From Rhizomicrobium palustre (GTDB lineage Bacteria; Pseudomonadota; Alphaproteobacteria; Micropepsales; Micropepsaceae), in contig NZ_JAASRM010000001.1 in assembly GCF_011761565.1 (NCBI RefSeq), positions 186,139 through 250,138 on the forward strand: a DNA stretch of 64,000 nucleotides. Direction: 5' to 3'. The notes beneath the pieces were generated by a model that saw nothing but the letters and a program-made list of their open reading frames with translations, was not told the DNA's origin and did no database searches. Made by a program: the position numbers and the translations under genes. Within the stretch, counting starts at the first letter, position 1. Every line of letters starts with the position of its first letter. Below, one piece after another: positions 8,698 to 16,814 of the stretch.

Positions 8698-9264
8698 ATG
8701 ATCATAGCCTGCATTGGATGGGGCTCATTAATATGGGACCCAAGAGGTCTGCCAATTCAGCGTCAATGGTTCAATGACGGTCCATTCGTGAAGGTCGAGT
8801 TCGCACGACAGTCGACGGACAACAGGATCACCCTCGTGATTCAGGATACTGCCAAGCCCGTTCGTGCGTTATGGGCGATAATGGACTGCAGTGATTTGAA
8901 TACCGCTCGCCAAGCCCTAAAGCTCCGCGAGGGCATAGGCGATAAAAACTTCGAAAAAGATATTGGCCACTGGAAAGACGGCGACGCTGAGCCGAGCACG
9001 ATTCAAAACCTACCGGAATGGGCGAAAGTACATAGCCTTGATGCTGTCGTGTGGACTGCGCTGCCGCCTAAGTTCAAAGGCCCTCCCAAAATGGAGAACC
9101 CAACGGTTGAACAGGTCATTGCTCATTTACGCAGTCTTGATGGCAATCAACGCGAAAACGCCGAGCGCTATGTCCGCCTCGCCCCTCGCCAAATCGACAC
9201 GCCATATCGCCGACGCATAGAAGCCGAGCTTGGCTGGACGCCCAAAGAAATTTGGCCTGCCTAG
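8698..9264 (+). CDS. Gamma-glutamylcyclotransferase-like protein of unknown function
   Basis: A 188-residue soluble protein. The opening IIACIGWGSLIWDPRGLPI resembles the YGSL(I)W loop of the gamma-glutamylcyclotransferase/ChaC fold, but I see no clear catalytic Glu context, so only the fold is suggested. ATG at 8698 is chosen because a strong GGGGGGAG site lies 4-9 bases upstream. A GTG at 8680 in frame has none. Codon use is more AT-rich and less biased than in neighbouring genes. The gene sits exactly between two inverted repeat arms (8579-8640 and 9291-9335), so it looks like transferred cargo. Confidence 0.75.
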   Translation: MIIACIGWGSLIWDPRGLPIQRQWFNDGPFVKVEFARQSTDNRITLVIQDTAKPVRALWAIMDCSDLNTARQALKLREGIGDKNFEKDIGHWKDGDAEPSTIQNLPEWAKVHSLDAVVWTALPPKFKGPPKMENPTVEQVIAHLRSLDGNQRENAERYVRLAPRQIDTPYRRRIEAELGWTPKEIWPA

Positions 9265-9290
9265 CCTATTGCGGCCCTGCGAGCCGTTCC

Positions 9291-9335
9291 ACCTGGGTCC
9301 CCTTCCCTCGCGCTTCGCGCTCGCCGGGGATGACA
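9291..9335. repeat. Long palindromic repeat, copy B, right arm
   Basis: Starts ACCTGGGTCCCCTTCCC and ends GCCGGGGATGACA. Its reverse complement matches the arm at 8579-8640 over both ends, with a deletion in the middle. Together the two arms enclose the gene at 8698-9264. Confidence 0.85.
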
Positions 9336-9362
9336 CGAAGGGGAATACCCCAATCCGACCAG

Positions 9363-9392
9363 AGGCCGTCCGAGAGGGCGGCCTTTTGCTTT
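9363..9392 (+). terminator. Terminator after the accessory gene
   Basis: Nine-base-pair stem AGGCCGTCC/GGGCGGCCT with one G-U pair, loop GAGA, then TTTGCTTT. It separates the accessory gene from gltD. Confidence 0.8.
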
Positions 9393-9501
9393 ACGCGCGC
9401 CCCGATTCGCGGCGCGCCCGTCATTTATGACAGCATTTTTTACTTATAGCGCAATCCATCCAGCCCACACTTCTGCGCCTCGCAAAATCTCGCATTTTTC
9501 T

Positions 9502-9542
9502 AGACAGCATTGCTGTCTTTCTTATGAGAATCCGCTGGATTC
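9502..9542 (+). promoter_or_regulatory. Two leader hairpins upstream of gltD
   Basis: AGACAGC-ATT-GCTGTCT (9502-9518, followed by TTCTT) and GAATCC-GCT-GGATTC (9528-9542) are two perfect short stems, 30 to 70 bases before the gltD start. The first with its T-run could act as an attenuator or weak terminator. No known riboswitch consensus is visible. The rest of 9393-9570 holds only a CG-rich palindrome (GCGCGCC/GGCGCGC, about 9396-9417). Confidence 0.4.
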
Positions 9543-9570
9543 TTGCCTGCGACTGCCTTACGCACCCGTC

Positions 9571-11004
9571 ATGGTCGAGAAGATGCTGAAATTCGTGAGC
9601 CTGGGTCGCGCGATGCCAGGCAAGCGCCCGCCGGAAGACCGCGCCCGCGACTTCCACGAGATTTATGCTGAGTTCGCCGCCGAGAAGGCCGCCGAGCAGG
9701 CCTCGCGCTGTAGCCAGTGCGGCGTGCCCTTCTGCCAGCAGCATTGCCCGCTCTCGAACAACATCCCGGATTGGCTGAAGCTGACCGCCGAGGGCCGCCT
9801 GCAAGAGGCCCATGAGCTCTCCCAGGCCACCAACAACTTTCCTGAAATCTGCGGCCGCATCTGCCCGCAAGACCGGCTCTGCGAAGGCAATTGCGTTATC
9901 GAGCAGTCCGGCCATGGCACCGTGACCATCGGCGCTATCGAGAAATACATCAACGACACCGCCTGGGAACAAGGCTGGGTCAAGCCCCTCGCCCCTACCC
10001 GCACGCGCGCGGGAAGCATCGGCATCATCGGCGCGGGCCCGGCGGGCCTCGCCTGTGCCGAAGAGTTGCGCAAGAAAGGCTATAGCGTCACCGTCTATGA
10101 CCGCCACGACCGCGCGGGCGGGCTCCTCACCTATGGCATCCCCGGCTTCAAGCTGGAGAAGGATGTCGTGATGCGCCGCGTCAAGCGCCTGGAAGATGGC
10201 GGCATTGCCTTCAAGCTCAATTTCGAGGTTGGCCGCGACGCAACCCTCGCCGACATTCGCGCCTCTCATGATGCGGTCTTCGTCGCCACCGGCGTCTATA
10301 AGCCCCGCGAAATCGATGCCCCAGGCGTCGGCCTTCGCGCTATCGTGCCCGCGCTCGAATTCCTCACCGCCTCCAATAAGACCGGCTTCGGCGATACCAT
10401 CACCGATGGTGAAAAGCTCAACGCCGCGGGCAAGAATGTCGCCGTGATCGGCGGCGGCGATACCGCCATGGACTGCGTGCGCACCGCGCTCCGCCAAGGG
10501 GCGAAATCCGTCACCTGCCTTTATCGCCGTGACCGCGAGAACATGCCCGGCTCCTTGCGCGAAGTGACCAATGCCGAGGAAGAAGGCGTCGATTTCCAAT
10601 GGCTGACCCTGCCCAAGGGCTTCCTTGGCGATGCCGCCGTCGAAGGCGTGCGCATCTCGCGCATGCGCCTCGGCCTGCCCGATGCCACGGGCCGTAAATC
10701 GCCGGAAGAGATCAAAGGCGCCGATTACACGCTTCAAGCCGATCTCGTCATCAAGGCGCTCGGCTTTGATCCCGAGCCGCTGCCGGAACTCTTCAAGGAG
10801 CCGACGCTCGGCGTTTCCAAATGGGGCACGTTGCGCGTGAAGCCCTCCACCATGATGACCAATATCGAGGGCGTCTTTGCGGGCGGCGATATCGTGCGCG
10901 GTGCTTCTCTGGTGGTTTGGGCCGTGCGCGATGGGCGCGATGCCGCCACCGCCATCCATACCTATCTCGAAAACAAAGCGGCCCAGCCGCAAGCCGCGGA
11001 GTAG
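9571..11004 (+). CDS. gltD: Glutamate synthase small (beta) subunit
   Basis: FAD- and Fe-S-containing subunit of NADPH-dependent GOGAT. It takes electrons from NADPH and passes them to GltB, which makes glutamate from 2-oxoglutarate and glutamine-derived ammonia. The 477-residue protein has the N-terminal Cys-rich iron-sulfur region (CSQCGVPFCQQHCP, then CGRICPQDRLCEGNC). An FAD motif GIIGAGPAGLACAEEL, an NADPH motif AVIGGGDTAMDCVRTA and a C-terminal GVFAGGDIVRGASLVVWA follow. ATG at 9571 (or 9583) is preferred, as upstream residues have no family similarity. gltB starts 5 bases after the stop, so the operon order is DB. Confidence 0.96.
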   Translation: MVEKMLKFVSLGRAMPGKRPPEDRARDFHEIYAEFAAEKAAEQASRCSQCGVPFCQQHCPLSNNIPDWLKLTAEGRLQEAHELSQATNNFPEICGRICPQDRLCEGNCVIEQSGHGTVTIGAIEKYINDTAWEQGWVKPLAPTRTRAGSIGIIGAGPAGLACAEELRKKGYSVTVYDRHDRAGGLLTYGIPGFKLEKDVVMRRVKRLEDGGIAFKLNFEVGRDATLADIRASHDAVFVATGVYKPREIDAPGVGLRAIVPALEFLTASNKTGFGDTITDGEKLNAAGKNVAVIGGGDTAMDCVRTALRQGAKSVTCLYRRDRENMPGSLREVTNAEEEGVDFQWLTLPKGFLGDAAVEGVRISRMRLGLPDATGRKSPEEIKGADYTLQADLVIKALGFDPEPLPELFKEPTLGVSKWGTLRVKPSTMMTNIEGVFAGGDIVRGASLVVWAVRDGRDAATAIHTYLENKAAQPQAAE

Positions 11005-11009
11005 TTCCG

Positions 11010-14000
11010 ATGACCGAGTATAACGGCGAGCAGGAAATCCAACGCTTCATCGCCAACGCCAAGAAATTGGAAGAGGCCCACGCCTACTCTCCCGATCAGG
11101 AGCACGATGCTTGCGGCGTCGGCCTCATTGCGGCGGTGGATGGCAAGCCCCGGCGCGAAGTCGTCACCCGCGCGATTGAAGCCCTTAAGGCGGTTTGGCA
11201 TCGCGGCGCGGTGGATGCGGATGGCAAGACCGGCGACGGCGCTGGCATTCACATCCAGGTGCCGCAGGAATTCTTCCGCGCCCAGGTCAAGCAGACCGGC
11301 CATGCCCAGCGCTCGGGCCGCATCGCGGTTGGCCAGATCTTCCTGCCGCGCACCGATTACAACGCGCAGGAAACCTGCCGCACCATCGTGGAATCCGAAA
11401 TCCTGCGCTCCGGCTTTTATCTTTATGGCTGGCGCCAGGTGCCGGTGAACATCTCCATCATCGGTGAGAAGGCCAATGCCACCCGCCCCGAGATCGAACA
11501 GGTGATGTTCGACACCGGCACCGACGACAATCTCGAAGAGCTCGACCGCAAGCTCTATCTCTGCCGCCGCCGCATCGAGCAGGCGGTGCGCGCCGCCCAT
11601 ATCGCCGATTTCTATGTCTGCTCGCTGTCCACGCGCTCGCTCATCTATAAGGGCATGTTCCTGGCCGAGCAGCTCGACAATTTCTATCCCGACCTCACCG
11701 ACGAGCGCTTTGTTTCGGCTTTCGCCATCTTCCATCAGCGCTATTCGACCAACACCTTCCCCACTTGGCGCTTGGCGCAACCCTTCCGCATGCTCGCCCA
11801 TAATGGCGAGATCAACACCGTCAAGGGCAACATCAACTGGATGAAGAACCACGAGGTCAAAATGGCCTCCGACCTCTTCGGCAGCGCGGGCGAGGACATC
11901 AAGCCGATCATTCAGCCGGGTTCCTCCGACTCCGCCGCGCTGGACGCGGTGTTCGAGACGCTGGTGCGCGCGGGCCGTCATGCCCCGCTCGCCAAGACCT
12001 TGCTGGTGCCGGAAGCCTGGAACAAGCAAGCCTCCACCATGCCGGAAGCCCACCGCGCCATGTATGCCTATGCCAATGCGGTGATGGAGCCGTGGGACGG
12101 CCCTGCCGCCCTCGCCGCCACCGATGGCCGCTGGGTGATCGCCGGCATGGACCGTAACGGCCTGCGTCCGCTGCGCTACGCCCTCACCGATGACGGGCTT
12201 CTCGTGGTCGGCTCCGAGACCGGCATGAACGCGCTCGACGACAATCACGTTACCCGCAAGGGCCGCGTCGGCCCCGGCCAGATGATCGCGCTCGATTTGC
12301 AGGAAGGCGAATTCTACGAAGACCGCAAGATCAAGGACAGCCTCGCCGCCCAGTACCCGTATGAAGAATGGACCAAGCGCATTGTGGCTCTGGACCCCAT
12401 CATCGGGCCCGGCGATGAACCCTTGATGTTCGACGCCGAAACCCGCCGCGCCCGCCAGATCGCGGCGGGCTACACCATGGAAGACATGGAAACGGTGCTG
12501 CAGCCGATGGTCGAAGACGCCAAGGAGCCGATTGGCTCCATGGGCGATGACACCCCGCTGGCTGTGCTGTCAGAGAAATACCGCCCCCTCTCGCATTATT
12601 TCCGCCAGAACTTCTCTCAGGTCACCAATCCGCCGATCGATCCCTTGCGCGAAGAGCGGGTGATGAGCCTGAAAACCCGCTTCCAGAATCTCGGCAATGT
12701 GCTCGAGCAGGATGGCAAGCAGGCCGAGGTTTTTGTGCTGGAAAGCCCGGTCATCTCCACCGGCATGTTCCTGCGCATGAAGGAGCATCTTGAAGGCCGC
12801 TTCTTCGAGATCGACTGCACCTTTGCCACCGCCGAAGGCGGCGAAGGGCTGCAACAAGCCATTGACCGCGTGCGCACCGAAGCGGAAGAGGCCGTGCTGC
12901 AAGGCTATAACCACCTCATCCTCACCGATGAGAAGATCACCGAAGCGCGCGCCGCGCTGCCGATGATTTTGGCGACCGGCGCGGTGCATTCCCACCTCGT
13001 CCGCCGGGGCCTTCGCACCTATACCTCGATCAATGTGCGCGCCGCCGAATGCCTCGATACCCATTACTTCGCGGTCTTGATCGGCGTCGGTGCCACCACG
13101 GTCAATGCCTATCTCGCGCAGGAATGCATCGCCGACCGCCATGCGCGCGGGCTTTACGGCAATCAGCCGCTCGGCCAATGCGTGAAGAAATATCTCGACG
13201 CGATCAGCGCCGGGCTGCTCAAGATCATCTCCAAGATGGGCATCTCGGTGATCTCGTCTTATCGCGGCGCCTATAATTTCGAGGCCGTGGGCCTGTCGCG
13301 CTCCATGGTCGCCGACATCTTCCCCGGCATGCCCAGCCGCATTTCCGGCATCGGCATGACCGGCATCGCCAAGAAAATCGCCCGCCTGCACGCCCGCGCT
13401 TTTGATGGCGAGGCAGCCACCCTTCCCATCGGCGGCTTCTATAAGGCGCGCGCTGCGGGGGAAACCCATGCCCATAAGGGCGATCTCATTCATCTCTTGC
13501 AGACCGCCGTCGCGACCGAAAGCTACTCCACCTATAAGCGCTTCTCGGATGGCGTGCGCGCCATGCCGCCGGTCTCCTTGCGCCATCTGATGGATTTTCG
13601 CGAAACCGGCCAGCGCGTGCCGCTGGAGGAAGTGGAATCCATCACCGAAATCAGAAAACGCTTCGTCACCCCCGGCATGAGCCTGGGCGCCTTGTCGCCC
13701 GAAGCCCATGAAGCCCTCAACATCGCCATGAACCGCATCGGCGCCAAATCCGATAGCGGCGAAGGCGGTGAAGACCCGGTGCGCTTCAAGCCCAAATCCA
13801 ATGGCGACAACGCCAATTCCGCGATCAAACAGGTCGCCTCAGGCCGTTTCGGCGTCACCGCGGAATATCTCAACCAATGCCGCGAGCTGGAAATCAAAGT
13901 CGCCCAAGGGGCCAAGCCCGGCGAAGGCGGCCAGCTTCCCGGCTTCAAAGTCACCGAGATGATCGCGCGCCTGCGCCATTCCACGCCCGGCGTGACGCTG

Positions 14001-15542
14001 ATCTCGCCGCCGCCACATCACGACATCTATTCCATCGAAGACCTCGCCCAGCTCATCTATGACCTCAAGCAGATCAATCCGATTGCGCGGGTTTGCGTGA
14101 AGCTGGTCGCGGCCACCGGCATCGGCACGATTGCTGCGGGCGTGGCGAAAGCCAAAGCGGATGTGATCCTGATCTCGGGCCATAATGGCGGCACCGGCGC
14201 TTCTCCTCTCACCTCCATCAAATATGCGGGTGCGCCGTGGGAGATGGGCCTGACCGAAGCCAATCAGATCCTGACGCTGAACAATCTTCGCCACCGCGTC
14301 ACGCTCAGAACCGATGGCGGGCTGCGCACCGGCCGCGATATCGTCATGGCGGCGATGATGGGGGCCGAGGAATATGGCATCGGCACCGCCTCGCTGGTCG
14401 CGATGGGCTGCATCATGGTGCGCCAATGCCAGTCCAACACCTGCCCCGTCGGCGTCTGCACCCAGAATGAAAAGCTGCGCGAGAAATTCACCGGCACGCC
14501 CGACAAGGTGATCAACCTCTTCAGCTTCATCGCCGAGGAAGTGCGCGAAATCCTGGCCTCCCTTGGTTTCCGCAAACTCGAAGACGTCATCGGCCGCACC
14601 GATCTTCTCACTCAGATCAGCCGCGGCGCCGAAGAACTCGACGATCTCGACTTGAATCCGCTGCTGGTGCAGGCCGACCCCGGCACCCATGCGCGCTATT
14701 CGACGCAAAAGGGCCGCAACGAAGTGCCCGACACCCTCGATGCGCAAATCGAGAAAGACGCCTGGGCGCTGCTGGATCACGGCGAGAAGATGCAGCTCAC
14801 CTATACGGTGCGTAACACCATGCGCTCCATCGGTGCCCGCACCTCGTCACATATCGTCAAGAAATACGGCATGACCGGCCTGCCGCCGGGCCATCTCACC
14901 TTGAAGCTGCGCGGCTCTTGCGGCCAATCGCTGGGCGCCTTCGCGGTACAAGGCCTGAAAATCGAAGTCTTTGGCGACAGCAACGATTATGTCGGCAAAG
15001 GGCTTTCGGGCGCCACCATCGCCATCCGCCCACCGGTTTCGGCGAAGTTCATCGCGCGCGATAACACCATCATCGGCAATACCGTTCTCTACGGTGCCAC
15101 GGCGGGTAAGCTCTTCGCCGCGGGCCAGGCGGGAGAGCGTTTCGCGGTGAGAAACTCTGGCGCCACCGCCGTCATCGAAGGCTGCGGCTCCAATGGCTGC
15201 GAATACATGACCGGCGGCCTGGTCGCGATCCTCGGCCGCGTTGGCGACAACTTCGCCGCGGGCATGACCGGCGGTATGGCGTTCGTCTATGATGCGGACG
15301 AACGTTTCACCGATCACGTCAACCCCGATAGCGTCATCTATCAGCGCGTCTCCACCGTGCATTGGGAAAATGTGCTGCGTAGCCTGATCGAGGAACACAA
15401 AACCGAAACGGCCTCGGCCTGGGCGGCGGAACTCCTCACCAATTGGGATGTGGAACTCGCCCATTTCTGGCAGGTAGTGCCGAAGGAAATGGTCTCTCGC
15501 CTCTCCCACCCGCTCGCGGACAAGGTGGAAGCGGCAGAATAA
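11010..15542 (+). CDS. gltB: Glutamate synthase large (alpha) subunit
   Basis: A 1510-residue catalytic subunit of GOGAT. A propeptide of about 34 residues precedes Cys35 (HDACGVGLIAAVDG), the N-terminal nucleophile of the class II amidotransferase domain that hydrolyses glutamine. The central domain and FMN-binding synthase domain follow (KVAQGAKPGEGGQLPGFKV, ISGHNGGTGASPL). The 3Fe-4S cluster Cys residues lie in GCIMVRQCQSNTCPVGVC. A C-terminal glutamate-synthase beta-helix ends the protein (NSGATAVIEGCGSNGCEYMTGG). The ATG at 11010 is chosen because the open frame farther upstream overlaps gltD. The length is typical. Confidence 0.97.
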   Translation: MTEYNGEQEIQRFIANAKKLEEAHAYSPDQEHDACGVGLIAAVDGKPRREVVTRAIEALKAVWHRGAVDADGKTGDGAGIHIQVPQEFFRAQVKQTGHAQRSGRIAVGQIFLPRTDYNAQETCRTIVESEILRSGFYLYGWRQVPVNISIIGEKANATRPEIEQVMFDTGTDDNLEELDRKLYLCRRRIEQAVRAAHIADFYVCSLSTRSLIYKGMFLAEQLDNFYPDLTDERFVSAFAIFHQRYSTNTFPTWRLAQPFRMLAHNGEINTVKGNINWMKNHEVKMASDLFGSAGEDIKPIIQPGSSDSAALDAVFETLVRAGRHAPLAKTLLVPEAWNKQASTMPEAHRAMYAYANAVMEPWDGPAALAATDGRWVIAGMDRNGLRPLRYALTDDGLLVVGSETGMNALDDNHVTRKGRVGPGQMIALDLQEGEFYEDRKIKDSLAAQYPYEEWTKRIVALDPIIGPGDEPLMFDAETRRARQIAAGYTMEDMETVLQPMVEDAKEPIGSMGDDTPLAVLSEKYRPLSHYFRQNFSQVTNPPIDPLREERVMSLKTRFQNLGNVLEQDGKQAEVFVLESPVISTGMFLRMKEHLEGRFFEIDCTFATAEGGEGLQQAIDRVRTEAEEAVLQGYNHLILTDEKITEARAALPMILATGAVHSHLVRRGLRTYTSINVRAAECLDTHYFAVLIGVGATTVNAYLAQECIADRHARGLYGNQPLGQCVKKYLDAISAGLLKIISKMGISVISSYRGAYNFEAVGLSRSMVADIFPGMPSRISGIGMTGIAKKIARLHARAFDGEAATLPIGGFYKARAAGETHAHKGDLIHLLQTAVATESYSTYKRFSDGVRAMPPVSLRHLMDFRETGQRVPLEEVESITEIRKRFVTPGMSLGALSPEAHEALNIAMNRIGAKSDSGEGGEDPVRFKPKSNGDNANSAIKQVASGRFGVTAEYLNQCRELEIKVAQGAKPGEGGQLPGFKVTEMIARLRHSTPGVTLISPPPHHDIYSIEDLAQLIYDLKQINPIARVCVKLVAATGIGTIAAGVAKAKADVILISGHNGGTGASPLTSIKYAGAPWEMGLTEANQILTLNNLRHRVTLRTDGGLRTGRDIVMAAMMGAEEYGIGTASLVAMGCIMVRQCQSNTCPVGVCTQNEKLREKFTGTPDKVINLFSFIAEEVREILASLGFRKLEDVIGRTDLLTQISRGAEELDDLDLNPLLVQADPGTHARYSTQKGRNEVPDTLDAQIEKDAWALLDHGEKMQLTYTVRNTMRSIGARTSSHIVKKYGMTGLPPGHLTLKLRGSCGQSLGAFAVQGLKIEVFGDSNDYVGKGLSGATIAIRPPVSAKFIARDNTIIGNTVLYGATAGKLFAAGQAGERFAVRNSGATAVIEGCGSNGCEYMTGGLVAILGRVGDNFAAGMTGGMAFVYDADERFTDHVNPDSVIYQRVSTVHWENVLRSLIEEHKTETASAWAAELLTNWDVELAHFWQVVPKEMVSRLSHPLADKVEAAE

Positions 15543-15552
15543 TACATCTTTC

Positions 15553-15576
15553 ACCTCCCCCTTGCGGGGAGGTGCT
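15553..15576 (+). terminator. Hairpin after gltB, inverted copy at 15760
   Basis: ACCTCCCC/GGGGAGGT stem with loop CTTGC, followed by GCTTTT, placed 11 bases after the gltB stop, so it probably terminates the gltDB transcript. The 21-base unit recurs as an exact reverse complement at 15760-15780. Confidence 0.65.
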
Positions 15577-15591
15577 TTTGCGAACCCATAT

Positions 15592-15736
15592 TGTCATCCC
15601 GGACGCGCCCGCGAAGATCACGACATCTGGCACAAGGGCGCGATCCGGGACCTACTCAGAAATATGAACATTGTTGAAGTGGGTCCCGGCTCTGCGCGCT
15701 CCCTGCTCTCGCAGCGAACGCTTGGCCGGGATGACA
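15592..15736. repeat. Long palindromic repeat, copy C
   Basis: A 145-bp copy with ends TGTCATCCCGG and GGCCGGGATGACA. The middle has CGATCCGGGACCTACTCAG and GAAGTGGGTCCCGG, close in sequence to the copy at 5396-5537. It sits between two inverted 21-bp hairpins. Confidence 0.85.
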
Positions 15737-15759
15737 GATTGGTCAATTCCCCCCAAAAG

Positions 15760-15780
15760 ACCTCCCCGCAAGGGGGAGGT
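15760..15780. repeat. Inverted copy of the post-gltB hairpin
   Basis: An exact 21-base reverse complement of 15553-15573 (stem ACCTCCCC/GGGGAGGT with loop GCAAG). The two hairpins bracket the long repeat copy C. Confidence 0.85.
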
Positions 15781-15884
15781 AAAACGCATATTGCGCATCG
15801 TTGCCGCGCGGCATCCCTGTGCCTTAACCACGGTAGCGCGCTCAGGCATTTTGGGGAGCAATCTTCCAAAAGCCTGAGACTTCC

Positions 15885-16472
15885 TTGGCCAGCAAACGCA
15901 TCTTTCTTCTGGATGGGCATCCCGATCCCTCGCCGGAGCGCCTTTGCGCCGGGCTGACAGATGCCTATGCGGCAGGCGCTTTGCGCTCAGGCCATGAGGT
16001 GCGGCGTTTCGACCTCGGCACCATGACCGTGCCTTTGATGCGCACCAAGGGCCAATTCGAAACCGGTATGGCGCGTGGAGACGCGGCGCATGTGCAGGAT
16101 GCCATCGTCTGGGCCGATCATGTCGTGATCATTCACCCGTTATGGATGGGCAATGTTCCGGCCATGTTGAAAGCGCTGATGGAACAGGTCTTCCGCAACG
16201 ATTTCGTGCTCACCGATCCCGCCGACAAGACCTCGCCCAAAAAGCTGAAGGGCAAAACGGCCCATCTCGCCGTCACCATGGGCATGCCGAGCCTTCTCTA
16301 TCGCTGGTATTACAGCGCCTGCGCCGTGCGCGCGGTGGAAAACAACCTCCTCGCCTTCTCCGGCATCCGCCCGATCAAGCGCACCCTGATTGGCGGCGTC
16401 GAGACCATGAGCGACGAGGATTGCCAGCACTGGTTCGCGAAAATGCAACAAGCCGGCGCGCGGGCGCGGTAG
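15885..16472 (+). CDS. NAD(P)H-dependent quinone oxidoreductase, flavodoxin-like fold
   Basis: A 195-residue soluble flavoprotein of the NQO/KefF/MdaB-like family, which uses NAD(P)H to reduce quinones or related electrophiles by two electrons. The N-terminal FLLDGHPDPSPERLCAGL is the FMN phosphate loop. DHVVIIHPLWMGNVPAMLKA is the family central motif, with the WMGNVPAMLK flavin-contact segment. The start is uncertain: TTG at 15885 gives the expected N-terminus, and no ATG or GTG with a ribosome site lies nearby. It lies alone after a repeat cluster and before a convergent gene. Confidence 0.85.
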   Translation: MASKRIFLLDGHPDPSPERLCAGLTDAYAAGALRSGHEVRRFDLGTMTVPLMRTKGQFETGMARGDAAHVQDAIVWADHVVIIHPLWMGNVPAMLKALMEQVFRNDFVLTDPADKTSPKKLKGKTAHLAVTMGMPSLLYRWYYSACAVRAVENNLLAFSGIRPIKRTLIGGVETMSDEDCQHWFAKMQQAGARAR

Positions 16473-16481
16473 CAACATTTT

Positions 16482-16513
16482 CGTCATGGCCGGGCTCCGA
16501 CCCGGCCATGACG
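16482..16513. terminator. Short dispersed palindrome between convergent genes
   Basis: Thirteen-base-pair perfect stem CGTCATGGCCGGG/CCCGGCCATGACG with loop CTCCGA. It lies between two genes that point at each other and can work as a terminator for both. A shorter relative lies at 5335-5366. Confidence 0.65.
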
Positions 16514-16526
16514 GTTAGGTTTAGGA

Positions 16527-16814
16527 TCACTTCTTCCCCCGCACCTTCCTTTTCAGCCTTGGCATTTTCCTGCGCTCCGGCATCACCTCGTTGGCGAGCT
16601 TCCTCACCTTCAGATACCGTTCGACAAGATCGAGCTTGGCCAGGAACGCCGCTCTCGGATCGGGGCGCCTGCAGCTTTCCTCAAACGCCGTCAGTTCCTC
16701 TTCGAACAACAACAGCATGCGCTGATTGAGCGAATCCATCCAATCATTGGTGAAATCATAAGCGCCTTCGGGACGCGGCAGCTTTTTCACCATGCTCTGA
16801 TCCAGCGGGTTCAT
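16527..16814 (-). CDS. Small basic hypothetical protein
   Basis: A 95-residue protein with a predicted helical middle (NQRMLLLFEEELTAFEES, AAFLAKLDLVERYLKVRKLA) and a very basic tail (RRKMPRLKRKVRGKK) that could bind nucleic acid or a membrane surface. There are no membrane segments or known motifs. The ATG at 16814 follows a strong GGAGGGG site, which supports a real gene. I do not recognise the family. Confidence 0.6.
   Translation of the reverse strand: MNPLDQSMVKKLPRPEGAYDFTNDWMDSLNQRMLLLFEEELTAFEESCRRPDPRAAFLAKLDLVERYLKVRKLANEVMPERRKMPRLKRKVRGKK

Larger units (their letters stand above)
15543..15884. other. Repeat-filled intergenic region after gltB
   Basis: About 340 bp. It holds a nested palindrome: an outer pair of 21-bp hairpins (15553-15573 and 15760-15780) around the long palindromic repeat copy C (15592-15736). 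The remaining 100 bp before 15885 has no clear promoter or gene. Confidence 0.7.

Noticed and set aside
9427..9570. Upstream extension of gltD to ATG 9427
   Set aside because: The extra 48 residues have no GltD similarity and span the leader hairpins and terminator flank; ATG at 9571 fits the family.
10821..11009. 63-codon upstream extension of gltB
   Set aside because: It lies inside gltD in another frame and is Arg-rich. GltB orthologues begin with a propeptide of about 34 residues before the nucleophile Cys, which fits ATG at 11010.
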